Positions 20,703 to 30,929 of a stretch of 64,000 bases of DNA are shown here, one piece after another (within the stretch, counting starts at the first letter, position 1; every line of letters starts with the position of its first letter). The position numbers and the translations under genes are program-made. The stretch spans positions 2,564,368 to 2,628,367 of the forward strand of contig OZ026850.1 of NCBI GenBank assembly GCA_964023205.1, written 5' to 3'. Origin of the DNA: Lutraria lutraria (lineage: Eukaryota > Mollusca > Bivalvia > Venerida > Mactridae). The notes below the pieces were generated by a model that worked only from the letters and a program-made list of their open reading frames with translations, was not told where the DNA came from and made no database searches.

Positions 20703-23700
20703 CTGAAATTAAAAATTTGATAAATAAATAAGATAAGTTATTTTGTTGTTCAATCAGAGTGATCTGTGGTTGAACGGAAATACGCTGGACTACTAAATGA
20801 AAGATCATGGGGTCGACGTTCAGCTTCGCCTTTCGAATTTCTCTCGCATGCTTTTTCAGTGTCCCCATCCCAACTACCGAGCCGAGTACGGTGTCGATGA
20901 AATCACAGGAAAAAGGGCAAGGCATGTGTTGGTGCTATACATCGGCCACGGCAAAGAGCCAAGAAAAACTATCAAAAAAGAGTAGGGATATAAATGCCCG
21001 GTTCTCCTGTATCTTATCTCCCCTCTCTCTGGGACGGCCCTGAAATGACAGTAGCTGTCAAATGGGCCGGTAAACAACAGATGAATAAAATTTGTCGTTC
21101 AATCGGCCATATTCTTCATTCATAGAGTCATAGACTGCATTCACGTTGGAATGAGATCTTTGGATTATTCGCTTCAGACTAATCTATTTTCAGCAAAATT
21201 TTAACACAGACTATATATTGTACATTCATATTCAATGTCGTATATGTAAGTTTTCAGCCAGACAGCTGGTTAGTAAGACCTTATTACTCAAAATAACTAA
21301 AGCACATGTATCTTTTCTAATCATCGTAGAATACATCATTTTTTATATTTTTGAAACATTTATGTGGTATACTTACGCCATAAAAATTTGTTGATCGATT
21401 CGCCCAAAATGTATACGCTAACAAAGAAACACATCATGATCGTTATAAATATCGCCCTCTGATGGGCTTCCATAACTTGAAGGATGGGGTACACCCAAAT
21501 ATCAGCATAGTAAGCTACCCATAAAATCCTAGAAAAATAAGAAAATTGTGACAAATAATGATTTTGAGAATATGTAGACCAAGAATAATAATCATGGTTC
21601 AGGTTTACTCGACTGAAACAAAAGTGCCTGGTCACAAAATACGCCTGTCAAAATTCATTTTTCAAAACGTCAAGGGCCATAACTCAAAAGTGCCTGGGCC
21701 CATTGGGCTGGTTGTCAAACTTGACCGACATCTCATGGTCATAAACATTTCCATCAAGTTTGGTGAGGATCTGAATAAAACTGTTAGAATTAGAGAGCGG
21801 ACACCGTTGTGGACGCTGCCCGCCAAGGGTGTTCTTGTAATATGACCCGTTTTTTCAAACAAGCGTATAAAAACATGAGTGCCAAGAGTGGTGCCAATGC
21901 TAGTCTGTTCACCACCTCAGTGTGATCTATATAGAATGATATTTAGGTAAAAATTACACAATGCCAGCTTACTGTTACAATTTACTCATTGACATTGCTA
22001 GTATGCTTACTGGTATAGTCAGAATGCATGGTGACAAGGATAGCATGCTTGCAGGAAGTTACATCTTGTATGCTGTTTAGACCCTGACGTCTTTATCATA
22101 ATTTCATTTGGCTGAATGACAGTGCAATATAGTGTAATGAAATACTTCGATATGTCTGGACTCTGGACTGTACAATTATTTATAAGCATTGATATTTCAA
22201 CATTGCCAGACATAATGCTCCCAGAATGAAATACAAAATGTACACAATGAGACCAAACAATATGAAAGATGCAATCAGTTACTAAGCAAGTTGAAAGTAA
22301 GTATATTGTTAATCGCAAAATGCACGTCACATTTTGATACCATGGGGTGCATGTTTGTAATTTTAATTCATGAAAGATTACGGATATCTTTGGCCTATAT
22401 GGACAAGTGGTGGTCACTAGTCCCTCACACATGCGAGCGTAAATCCTGGAACCAGATAAATTTCACAAGTCGCCCAGCTAGCTTATGAAAGGTTGAAGGT
22501 CCTACTCAGATACACGCCAGGGCTTTCCTCTATCGTTAATGCTGGGAAGTTGCGCAAAAAAGTCCAAATTCCACAAACCTGCAACTTGCTTATTTACGCC
22601 AAACTGAAAAGCGATTTTCTCAAAATGTGAAAAAATGACATACAGGTTTGTAGGAATAAGCTGACAAATTGCGTAATCAAAAGACAAAAAAGTCTATTTA
22701 ATTAAATACTCACCATATAAGGTAACTACTCGCAAATGCCAACATTATTGACAGACCTTTACGTCGACTTGGATATTCATGGAATACAAGAAATTTCTCA
22801 ATAAGAAGGAATGGTAAAATTGTAGTGTGCTGAAAATAGAAATAAACAAATTATCATCGTTTCTGAAAGATTTAGAAAGCCATGGAATGAATCACAAAAA
22901 GGGCCATCCTTAAAAATATTTATTGTATACGGTAATACTCCCTTTTTACCAAAAGGCCCCTACCAAACTTTTTACTTTCCTGAATTTTTTTTCCAAAAAA
23001 AAAGGATTCCGACTTTTTTGGTTCAATATGATTTTTTAAATAAATATTTCCTACCTACTGAAAATTCTCTAGGTAAGGTAACAGCAAACAAACTTTTTAA
23101 GAATGGCCTAACCAATACTATTCCATGATGATGTTTTTCTATCATTCCTTCAGTAAAATTGAATCAATTTGATGAATGTAGGTGCAAGCGTTTTGATTTT
23201 ATAGACAAGGTTAAAGTTTGGTACAGACAAACAGAGAGACCAAAAACAATAAAAAGAAAATTTGGAGAAAATTCATAATGCAAATAGGTGAAATGGATTT
23301 TTTTGGGGGAAAAACAGCTTATTTTTTTAAGGGAAGACATTGTTAATCTGTATCATTTCCTAGTAAAAATCCCTGTTCTCTTACCTCTATATGGTTCAAC
23401 CATAATGGTATAATCTTATCAAGCTTCTTCGGATATACCAACTCCCTGTCTACAGCATAGATACCCCAAAATGTCATCACAACAAACTGTAAGTAGAATA
23501 AATGTCCAGGCATGTACGGCCCAAAAAATGTTTACAAGTTACCTGATCAAAAAAGAATCGGGTTAGGTAAATCAAAAATATCTTTCAGTTCACATTCGCA
23601 ACAAGCGCAAAATGTGAAAATTTAATACAAGTTCTACTGTTAGGAGTCAATACAAGAGTGCTGCGAGCGGTGCTAACGCTCGTCTGCTCAATGCCTAGAG

Positions 23701-24867
23701 CTGTGAGATCTAGAGTTATGAGTTACATTAACAACGAAGCTGCAGTGATGACAACTGGGACCTTTTCTTCAAATACTATTATACAGACAAACTATTAACA
23801 GTACCAGTAATTTTATTTGAAAAGATTTAAGACAAATTATTTCAATTACAGTACAACCTCTCCAGAGCGGCACTCTCTTCAGCAACAACCTATAGATACT
23901 ATACATATCTTCATATAACTGTATACATGTATATACTCACAGTTCCAACAGGGTATACTATCGCTGCAAGGTAAATATCCATAAACTTCTGCAAACCACT
24001 CTTCTTGGTCCCTTTTTGTGATGGTCGAACATTTGTACCCCAAATATCATTTACAATGGCCAAACCAAAATATACAGTCTGAACTATCTGTGATATAAAA
24101 TAAATTCATGGTAAGAATCTAACAGTATAATTATATGAATAATAAAATACTTAAGTCATGGCAAAAGTCTCTGTCTAAATTCACCCCAAGTCAAGTAATT
24201 TTTTAATGTAGTCATTTGCATCTAGAACATCAGGGTTTTCATAAATATTCAGTACAACAGATTTTCTTGTGAAAGTAACTGATTTGGTTGGGGGGTATAT
24301 AAATTACCTAGTTTATAACTTTATAATAAGTATTTCAAACTTGGGGATTGTAACTGATCTTTCTGCAGTTTGGAGTCCCTGAGAACAGCCTTACCGAAGA
24401 GGTCCAGAAGCGACTATAATGATAAGGGACTATCATGGTCCCATCCCTTGCTCATTTTTGATGTCTTCAAAGGATGGGTAGGCCACAGCCTTAACTCTGG
24501 AGAAATTTATTTCTAATTCTGGTTTTAACCATTTTCATGTGTTACCTCTTGCGCGAGTACTTAGTCACAATTGTGCGACAATGTTCCAGAGGAGTCCTGA
24601 ACACTACCCAAAAGCCATATGAGTTAGGACTCATTAAAATGTCATTATCCACACACACTGACACACATACATGTAATTATAAACATCGATACTTACGAAT
24701 CCAATAAACGTTAGATATTTAAACTTTCCAGCAAATCCTTTGTATGTAAATAAACCATAATAAGGGTCATCTGGACCTCCTATATAACGGATATTGTACC
24801 ACAAAGAAAATGCGTACAAAATAAACAAAAAAACGTGAAAGATTAAATAAGACCCGGCATCAGCCAT
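20650..24867 (-). CDS. AIG1/ADTRP-family multipass membrane hydrolase
   Basis: Six exons on the minus strand, 741 nt, 246 residues: 24867-24697, 24087-23941, 23486-23385, 22829-22714, 21528-21377 and 20702-20650. All junctions are GT..AG and phases agree. The protein follows human AIG1 throughout: [10 protein letters not shown] near residue 53, then [10 protein letters not shown], the [19 protein letters not shown] block, [24 protein letters not shown] and [12 protein letters not shown]. Several hydrophobic membrane spans are evident. AIG1 and ADTRP hydrolyse fatty-acid esters of hydroxy fatty acids using a conserved Thr and His. The matching residues here are Thr53 and His141 (first residue of exon 4). 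The chosen start gives MADAG. Orthology to AIG1 versus ADTRP cannot be decided here. Confidence 0.88.
20762..21085. repeat. Dispersed repeat with two copies, copy 1
   Basis: About 230-320 bp shared with 56486-56728: ccatcccaactaccgagccg, aaaatcacag/gaaatcacag, gacggccctgaaatg and gtcaaatgggcc. The short open frames here are within the repeat and are not conserved between copies. It overlaps AIG1/ADTRP-like intron 5. Confidence 0.6.
21377..21528 (-). CDS. AIG1/ADTRP-like exon 5
   Basis: 152 nt, acceptor ttttctag. It encodes [17 protein letters not shown] and the last membrane span with [13 protein letters not shown] consensus donor TGGC|GTAAGT follows. If it is not spliced, translation stops at 21360-21362 after only five more residues, giving an alternative short C-terminus. 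Confidence 0.85.
21640..21900. repeat. Dispersed repeat with 'cataactc' motif
   Basis: Contains aagggccataactcaaaagt, tcatggtcataaacatttcc and aagtttggtgaggatctgaa, a style of repeat shared with the 36-kb array. In AIG1/ADTRP-like intron 4. Confidence 0.45.
22714..22829 (-). CDS. AIG1/ADTRP-like exon 4
   Basis: 116 nt starting with the predicted catalytic His ([13 protein letters not shown]). It ends TATATG|GTGAGT in phase 2, with the split Trp completed by exon 5. Confidence 0.88.
23385..23486 (-). CDS. AIG1/ADTRP-like exon 3
   Basis: 34 codons, phase 0/0, encoding [16 protein letters not shown] and ending WLNHIE just before the conserved HTT. This is the most strongly conserved block of the family. 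Confidence 0.9.
23941..24087 (-). CDS. AIG1/ADTRP-like exon 2
   Basis: 49 codons, phase 0/0, acceptor atatcacag and donor ACT|GTGAGT. It encodes [16 protein letters not shown] and a Lys-rich loop, ending [10 protein letters not shown], which parallels LAFPVG in AIG1. Confidence 0.88.
24697..24867 (-). CDS. AIG1/ADTRP-like exon 1
   Basis: 57 codons from ATG (24865-24867) to the consensus donor TTC|GTAAGT. It encodes the first membrane segment and the KFKYLTF motif containing the predicted nucleophilic Thr. Confidence 0.88.
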
Positions 24868-25126
24868 ATTGAAATTCAAAGGTCAATAACGTTATTGATT
24901 ATTTCCGGGTCAAATACATGTACACTGAAATTGTCACATGACACTTTCGGTTGGCTGGGAACGAAAAAGAAGTCATTTTACAAATCAACTGACAACCTTA
25001 GTATACTGTCATCGCAAGTCGCAAATACGTCGTGAAATCAGTAGGGCCTAATAACTAAAACTAAAACGGGGTGTGTATTAGCTAGGGATGGAACAAGAAG
25101 GGAAATTAACCAAATAAATTACCAAC

Positions 25127-25264
25127 CAAGTTCAAAAAAGTTAAATATTTAAATTTTCCACCATATCCCTGCCATCCAACAGTAATATTTCGACAATCAT
25201 ACACTAGTGTGTACAAATACACTGTTAATATTATCGCATGAAAAGTTCGCTGATCGTCCGCCAT
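25127..25264 (-). CDS. Second AIG1/ADTRP-like first exon (alternative exon 1 or orphan duplicate)
   Basis: From ATG at 25262-25264 the strand reads MADDQRTFHAIILTVYLY..., then [14 protein letters not shown], 46 codons. It is homologous to exon 1 of the gene 260 bp downstream: same MAD start, a hydrophobic first segment and the KFKYLTF motif with the predicted Thr. A phase-0 donor exists (AACTTG|GTTGGT) but is weak; the better GTAATT three bases further on would shift the frame. If spliced to exon 2 it would give a 235-residue isoform. Otherwise it is an orphan duplicated exon. The sequences have clearly diverged, so the duplication is not recent. Confidence 0.65.
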
Positions 25265-25665
25265 TGCGCATGCTAAAATACGTGCATGCCGCGCCACATA
25301 GTACCGTTCCAATGAAATCACGGATCTGATAGAAAAACGTCCAGCGTCAAAAATCGCAGAATTAATTACTAAGTGGGCGAGCCGGGTTAACAGGAAGAAA
25401 AGAACTACATGAATGTAGCGATATAATAAAAATAGGAAATTTAAAGAAGAGCTGTATGGCTGAAGATTCTAAAAATATTTTATGCATGTATATATCGAGA
25501 TAGTTGTGCTACGTAGACATAAAAGAAGATTAATTACAATTGCGAAAATATTGGCTTGTTTTGAGAAAGATGTAGATGACAATAGATGCTTTTCTGATGG
25601 TGCTAGACGGTTCTGAGTATTCACTACTCGATAAGGAGTTTTAAAAATTATAAATTTTGTAAATA

Positions 25666-25922
25666 CAGTATACAACCTCTGTAGAGCAACACTTTGTGGG
25701 AGCTGCAAATATTGGCCGCTTATTGAATTAGAGGTTGTTGCTCTACAGAGGTTAAATTTATAGTAAATATCAGCTTATGGAAATTTTGAAGGTGTTGTTA
25801 TAGAGAGGCTGTTGCTCTACAGAGGTTAAATTTATAGTAAATATCAGCTTAGGGAAATTTTGAAGGTGTTGTTATAGAGAGGCTGTTGCTCTACAGAGGG
25901 CCACTCTGGAGAGGATGTACTG
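25666..25922. mobile_element. MITE, CAGTACAACCTCT family, with internal duplication
   Basis: Left end TA-CAGTATACAACCTCT, right end ctggagaggatgtactg-TA. A block of about 75 bp (gttgctctacagaggttaaa...) is present twice in tandem at about 25735-25890. It lies between the AIG1/ADTRP-like and FKBP-like genes. Confidence 0.7.
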
Positions 25923-26204
25923 TATTATGACCCATCATCTGAATATATATAATTTGCAATAAGCAACACTTCGTAATTAATGCACAGATTTCTCAAGACG
26001 CCGGCTGTAGTATAAATTATGTAATTGCCTGGTACAATTAATTGGAAACAATTGACAATCAAGATCAAATTCCAGTTTTGAGTGTTTTTTATTGTACAGT
26101 CATTTCTCCAACTTCCGATGCATAAAACACTTGTATACATAGCGCATTCAGACAGTACGCCGTTTTTTCATAATACAATATTTTGTCATACGATTAATTG
26201 TAGA

Positions 26205-26372
26205 AACAACAATGCCCAAAAGTAGCGGAAAGAAGACAGTTGCACTAATAATGGTGGCGGTCTACCTACTTGTGAACAACATCGATTTAACACCACTAAC
26301 ATCGATAGTCGCCGAGCTCAAGCTGTCAGTAACGATTATTCGATTATAATCGTTTATCATTACATCACTACA
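26205..26372. repeat. Highly similar dispersed repeat, copy 1
   Basis: About 160 bp almost identical to 35830-35996, including acaacatcgatttaacacca, ctaacatcgatagtcgccga and cgattattcgattataatcg. The second half is rich in atcgat/attataat palindromes. Confidence 0.65.
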
Positions 26373-26548
26373 GTGTGTACTAGCTGCTGTTCCCGTGCCT
26401 AATAAAACGTATATGTTCCCGGGGGGGGGGGGAGATAGTTTGTCGGCTAACCAGAAACAAACACTAGAATTTCTTCGGCCTTATATGTATCAAATACATG
26501 CAGCGCGTATTCGTAGATTTACGATTCACATTACTGTTGTAATACGTA

Positions 26549-26716
26549 CAGTAAAACCTGTGTTAATTAACGGTCACATCAGAATAAAAGCCACCCTGTG
26601 GTTAAAGGCCATTCTTTTAAAAAAAAACGTCATTGAATATTTAGAACAGCATGACCTTTGAATAAAGACCACATTTTGTCTTTCCCAAGAGTGACCTTTG
26701 TTCACAGGTTTGACAG
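26549..26716. mobile_element. MITE, CAGTCAAACCTGTG family
   Basis: TA-cagtaaaacctgtgttaat at the left and tcacaggtttgacag-TA at the right, upstream of the FKBP-like gene. Confidence 0.65.
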
Positions 26717-27425
26717 TAATTGTTACAGTATAGCCCAATTAAGAGACCACTTCAATATTCAGACCACCTGATCATCGGGACGACAAAGGGGTTTCTATTA
26801 TATTACTTACACTTATAAATATCAAAGACCAATATACAGTACATAATTATATAATATGTATAGGTTTTTCCCCACGACCGTGAATTTTAGGCCTCAAAAT
26901 GTTTGTTTCTGGTTGCATTGTAAGTCGGGGCGTTTTTTTTGTGTGTTTTTTTTTTTTATTCTTTACAGTTAAATTTTATGTTGATAAATATTTTTAAAAG
27001 GTTTGGCTTTAGGATTTACCCACAGGGACCTGCGTATTGAGGTATTATAAAAATGTCAAGTGATAATAGATTTCACCAGAACTCTTTAATTCTATGCGCG
27101 AGAGTACGAAATTACGTTTCAATTACTGGTTAATATTAAATATTTCAACACTTTTAAAAATAAGACAGAATAATTCTTACATATATATTTTGAACTGATG
27201 GCATTTGCAACAAAATCAAACTGGAGATTTTAATTATTTTGTTAATTTAAAAGCATTGTTATTTTATCTATTTTCTTTCTAATAAAATACATTTGCAAGC
27301 TATTCAATACATTACGGTGATTTATTTAATTAAATATAATTTAGCGTGTATCGTCACAATACGTCCATCGACTTATGCCCCAGGCGGCGCATTAAAGGGC
27401 TTAACTTCCGGGTTTGGTTAAAATA

Positions 27426-27432
27426 CACGTCA
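27426..27432 (-). promoter_or_regulatory. Possible UPR element upstream of the FKBP11-like gene
   Basis: The minus strand reads TGACGTG, the XBP1/ATF6 UPRE core, about 250 bp before the start codon. Vertebrate FKBP11 is an XBP1-responsive gene, so the placement makes sense. A 7-bp match alone is weak evidence. Confidence 0.3.
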
Positions 27433-27681
27433 CCGACAGTGGTGAGAAACGTGTGTCGCGCATGTATATACATATGGACGCTTAAGCCGGTGACAAAGAT
27501 ACGTTAATTAAAACTAAAATTACTCTATTTGGAACAATCTGGAAGAATTGTGAACAAATTAATAACTTTGTGAAGGAATTGATTTAAATAAAAGGACTTT
27601 TTTAAAGAACAGACGTAAAGGAAATTCAAAGAAAACCCATAAGCAACAGTCATAGGATTTGCTCAGGATTATAAGACAAAT

Positions 27682-27855
27682 ATGCGTGACGTTGATAAGA
27701 AATGCTTATCTTTGATGATTCTAGGAATCGGTTTATTTCCCATTATTTCGTGCCAGATGTTTGATAAAAGACCAACAATCTATGATCACATGAAAAGTGG
27801 TGCCAACACAAAGAAATCCAACCTTATTGATTCGGAACTTAAAGTAGAAAATCTG
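27682..27855 (+). CDS. FKBP11-like exon 1 (signal peptide)
   Basis: 58 codons from ATG to donor AATCTG|gtaagt. It encodes the signal peptide, ending near SCQ, and a polar pro-region without a known domain. Confidence 0.85.
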
Positions 27856-30783
27856 GTAAGTCCGTCTGTGTGTGTTTATTGTAAAATTAAGCTATTAAAA
27901 AAATATTTTAATAGTGTAGCATTGGTTAAGCTCACTTAAGATGTTTTATATGGTCCTGCAAATGTCAGCACTGGCACCGTCAGAAAAGCCTTATGAAAGA
28001 GAGGAGCCGATATTCTTAATTATGTTTGAAATACGAACTAAGAAATCTTAACTATATTCGCTGTCTTTGAAACGGACTCATTAAAGAGTTGATTAAATAA
28101 GTTAAATAAGGTCTGATAAATACATCCTGTCCGAACCATAGATACTCGATAGATACAAACCAAAATTTAGCTACAAAGGCTGCTTATACATGTGCAGTGT
28201 ATCTAATAACAAGGGAACGTTCCCAACGTTGCCTTATTAAGTTATTAGGTATAAGAAGCATATAATATTATATGGAGCCAAACTTTGGTTGTGTCAAGTA
28301 TGGCTGTGGTCCTAACTAAAAGGTTACCACATAAGCCGCAATAATTATTTTGTTGTCTAAAGCAGACCAAATATGTGTTTGATATTGTTCAATTTAAAGA
28401 AAAGATCGAGTATTTCTCACTTACGGAAATGCCCGAGTAGTTACGATTGGTACATGTGCAGTCGTCAGTTTGTTCATTTTAAACGAGAATGGGTAATTCA
28501 TTTTGGAGGTTTTCATTTTATTCCAGTTTGTGCCAGACGAATGTATCATTGACGAAGAAGATTTCTATGGTGACAGAGGAGATGAAATAGCCGCTGCTAA
28601 AGCTAAGAAGAGTTTAATCACAGCGGAAGTGGGCGATACAGTAACATTACGTTTTAAGGTACAGCACAATAATTCATATTACAGGCGTCCGTTTCAGAAT
28701 AATGACGCAATCTTTTCTGACATCTTTAAATATACAATACACATGTACAGTCAAACCTGTGTTAGCGGCCATCTCCGAATAAAGGCCACCCTGTGAATTA
28801 AGGCCATTTTTAAAACCATTCATTGATAATATAGAACAATATGACCTTCGACCAAAAGGTCCATCCTGTCGTCAACTTGAGGCTATTCTTTTAAGAAACT
28901 CATTGAATATTCAGAACAAATTGACCTCCGATTAAGGTCACCTGTCAATGAAGGCCATAGTACGGTAATATCAAAACTGCCGTCAGAAAATAGTTGACTT
29001 GTACTCTGTTGTATCTGTGATTGAATAAAAAGTTTTTTAATGCCATTACTAGTACATAGAAGCGCATACACTTTGGAGAGAATGTAGACCCTAAACTGGT
29101 TCCCGTTGACTTGTGTGTACCTTTGGTGCACTGCATCATGGAACGGGAACCAGTTTATGTAGACCCCTTCTTCAGGTTTTCAAAGACCACTCAATTGGTT
29201 CAGTTAGTAGATAGTTTGGCTGCTAAGCGAGAGCTGTTCATTGGTGTGACACTCGGGTAAGACGCACGTTTGTCAATGTTGATTATACTGAAGACATGTG
29301 TTTACAAGTCTAATACATGACTGGATATTTATAGGTCTCGTTAGAAGCAGATGGTACACTTATTGAAAAATCTATAAAAGAGTCAGAAGAACTTGGAGGT
29401 GAGGATACTGAGACTCCAGCTGTGTTTACCATAGGTTATGGACATGTAATTCCTGGCTGGGAAATCGGCCTTCAAGATATATGTCTTGGGTAAGCCTTGT
29501 TTGCTTAATCTCGTAAAGTTTGAAAGAAGTGCACTTTTGTGAAAAATAAGTTATAAGCATGTAATTATCTGTACACAAATTTGTATGTATTTCCTTTAAA
29601 TGTTTTTAATCAAGAAAAATGACTGATGCAATCCAAAATCATGAACTGTCGTTATGGTACATGTATCACATATTGTGAAACACCCTGTGCCATTGACTAA
29701 CATTTCTCGTTGGGAAATTGTCCACTGCCTAGAATATTCACGTGAATAAATCAGTAAGTGGTTTGAAGCATATTTATAAGTACATTTAGTTTGGATAATA
29801 ATAATAATGACGTTAAAATCGAACATAAACAAACCATTCAGGATAATTATCTAAAAATGTTTTTTTTCTATTTTCAGAGAAATCCGTAAGATAACCATCC
29901 CACCACAACTGGCTTATGGCTCAAAAGGATACAAGCCAAAAAATATACCACGTAAGTCTTAGAAATTGTCAACAACAACTCGATACTGACCCTCATTGAC
30001 TCAGACTTTAAATCAAAGAAAATAGTTATTGTCGCACCTGTAATGCGTGCATGCAAACGGATACTTCCAACAATATCTTAGCCTTACTTAATTGATTGAC
30101 ATGACAGAGACTGGTCAGGTTTTTAAAGGCATAACTGGGTCCTTAAAAACTCGTCTTATAGGCGAGTTTGAACCGTAGACAGGCGGTACTCACCGGGACT
30201 GTTTTGTGCTCCATGGACCTGTGTTGGTGGATTTTACGTTTGGGGGGAGGGGAAGTGCATGGGGTATTTTGTGTTTAGTTTATAGAATTTCTCTTCTTAT
30301 CTAATATATCTTTAGACTTGCCCTTTTCTCGAAGTTATTGCCACTCTATTACGAGATGCTGTTTCAAACACCATAAGCATGTTCACCTCGTGTGGTACAA
30401 TGCTTATTTCAGTTATTGCAGACAGTTGGGTCGACAGAACAGTGATTGTTTGGAAGCTTGAACTTTAATACGATTAAATTTCAATTTTAGCGGATGCCAC
30501 TTTAGAAATTGAGACAACACTGTTGAGTCTGAAGAAAAAGGACGTGGTAGATCATTACATGGATTTTATTCACAACCTTCACGTGTATGCATTCTTTATT
30601 CTCGGACTTACTTTCCTCTTGTCTGGATTCTACAAAGGACAAATAGCCAATAAAAGGCGACTTTACAGAGAAATTGAAGAAAAGAAGAGACGTAAAGAGG
30701 AAGAAGAAAGCATGGAGACTGGAAGTGAACCACAAACTGAAGAGGAGTATGAAGAGGAAAGTGAAAAGGAGAAACAAGATTGA
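27682..30783 (+). CDS. FKBP11-like ER peptidyl-prolyl isomerase with C-terminal membrane anchor
   Basis: Five exons (27682-27855, 28527-28658, 29335-29489, 29878-29951, 30491-30783) total 828 nt, 275 residues, and all phases agree. The N-terminus is a signal peptide (MRDVDKKCLSLMILGIGLF). The FKBP core is recognised from GDTVTLRFKVSLEADGTLIE, VIPGWEIGLQDICLGEIRKI, PPQLAYGSKGY and PPDATLEIETTLLSL. A hydrophobic span (VYAFFILGLTFLLSGFYKG) and a Lys/Glu-rich tail follow, as in FKBP11, so the tail should be cytosolic. FKBPs catalyse X-Pro isomerisation during folding. Trp of VIPGW and Tyr of AYG are kept, but the FKBP12 Tyr26 and Phe36-Asp37 positions read Phe and Ile-Glu. Activity may therefore be weak, as in several ER FKBPs. 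No KDEL-type signal is present. Confidence 0.88.
28158..28287. repeat. Palindromic MITE, aaccaaaatttagctacaaa family
   Basis: The left arm (aaccaaaatttagctacaaa... tctaataac) pairs with the right arm (gttattaggtataagaagca... ccaaactttggtt). A half copy with aaatttggctacataggctt lies at 14520-14590. Confidence 0.6.
28527..28658 (+). CDS. FKBP11-like exon 2
   Basis: 44 codons, phase 0/0, acceptor tttattccag, donor TTTAAG|gtacag. It has an acidic start (DECIIDEEDFYGDRGDE), then the first beta strand of the FKBP fold (EVGDTVTLRFK). Confidence 0.85.
28748..28965. mobile_element. MITE, CAGTCAAACCTGTG family (right end eroded)
   Basis: TA-CAGTCAAACCTGTGTTAGCG at the left with the family interior (aaggccaccctgtgaattaa). 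The right terminus is not clear. It sits 90 bp after FKBP-like exon 2. Confidence 0.6.
29092..29157. repeat. Palindromic repeat, aaactggttcccgttgactt family
   Basis: The arms aaactggttcccgtt and aacgggaaccagttt pair exactly, around a loop with acttgtgtgtacctttggtg. Further copies at 45806-45944 (compound), 61279-61330 and 62690-62748. Confidence 0.7.
29335..29489 (+). CDS. FKBP11-like exon 3 (FKBP core)
   Basis: 155 nt, encoding EADGTLIEKS through GHVIPGWEIGLQDICLG, the helix that floors the FKBP active site. The donor is TTGG|gtaagc in phase 2. Confidence 0.88.
29878..29951 (+). CDS. FKBP11-like exon 4
   Basis: 74 nt from attttcag, encoding EIRKITIPPQLAYGSKGY; it ends C|gtaagt in phase 1. 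The AYG tyrosine of FKBP active sites is present. Confidence 0.88.
30491..30783 (+). CDS. FKBP11-like exon 5 (membrane anchor and tail)
   Basis: 293 nt to TGA (30781-30783). It carries the last FKBP strand (DATLEIETTLLSL), a transmembrane segment at about 30580-30645 and a highly charged tail with a KKRRKEEEE-type cluster. A poly(A) signal AATAAA lies at about 30927. Confidence 0.88.
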
Positions 30784-30929
30784 TATCAAATTCAACAAAA
30801 TAATGGAAATTACGTTAAATGAGACAATGAAATGGGCCAAGAGATCACATTCTACCTACATGTACATTTGTTTCTTGATTTGTTTGATGGGCTGAGAAGT
30901 TCGCAGTTTCAAATTGTGTTATAAATAAT

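Noticed and set aside
20797..21043. Overlapping small ORFs at 20797-21043
   Set aside because: They lie in a dispersed repeat also found at 56486-56728, where the frames are not kept.
24634..24879. Longer start (TTG, four codons upstream) for the AIG1/ADTRP-like exon 1
   Set aside because: The ATG at 24865-24867 gives MADAG, which parallels MADD in the duplicated exon; no ATG is available further upstream in frame.
30502..30840. 112-codon frame opposite FKBP11-like exon 5
   Set aside because: Antisense shadow of the charged C-terminal exon.
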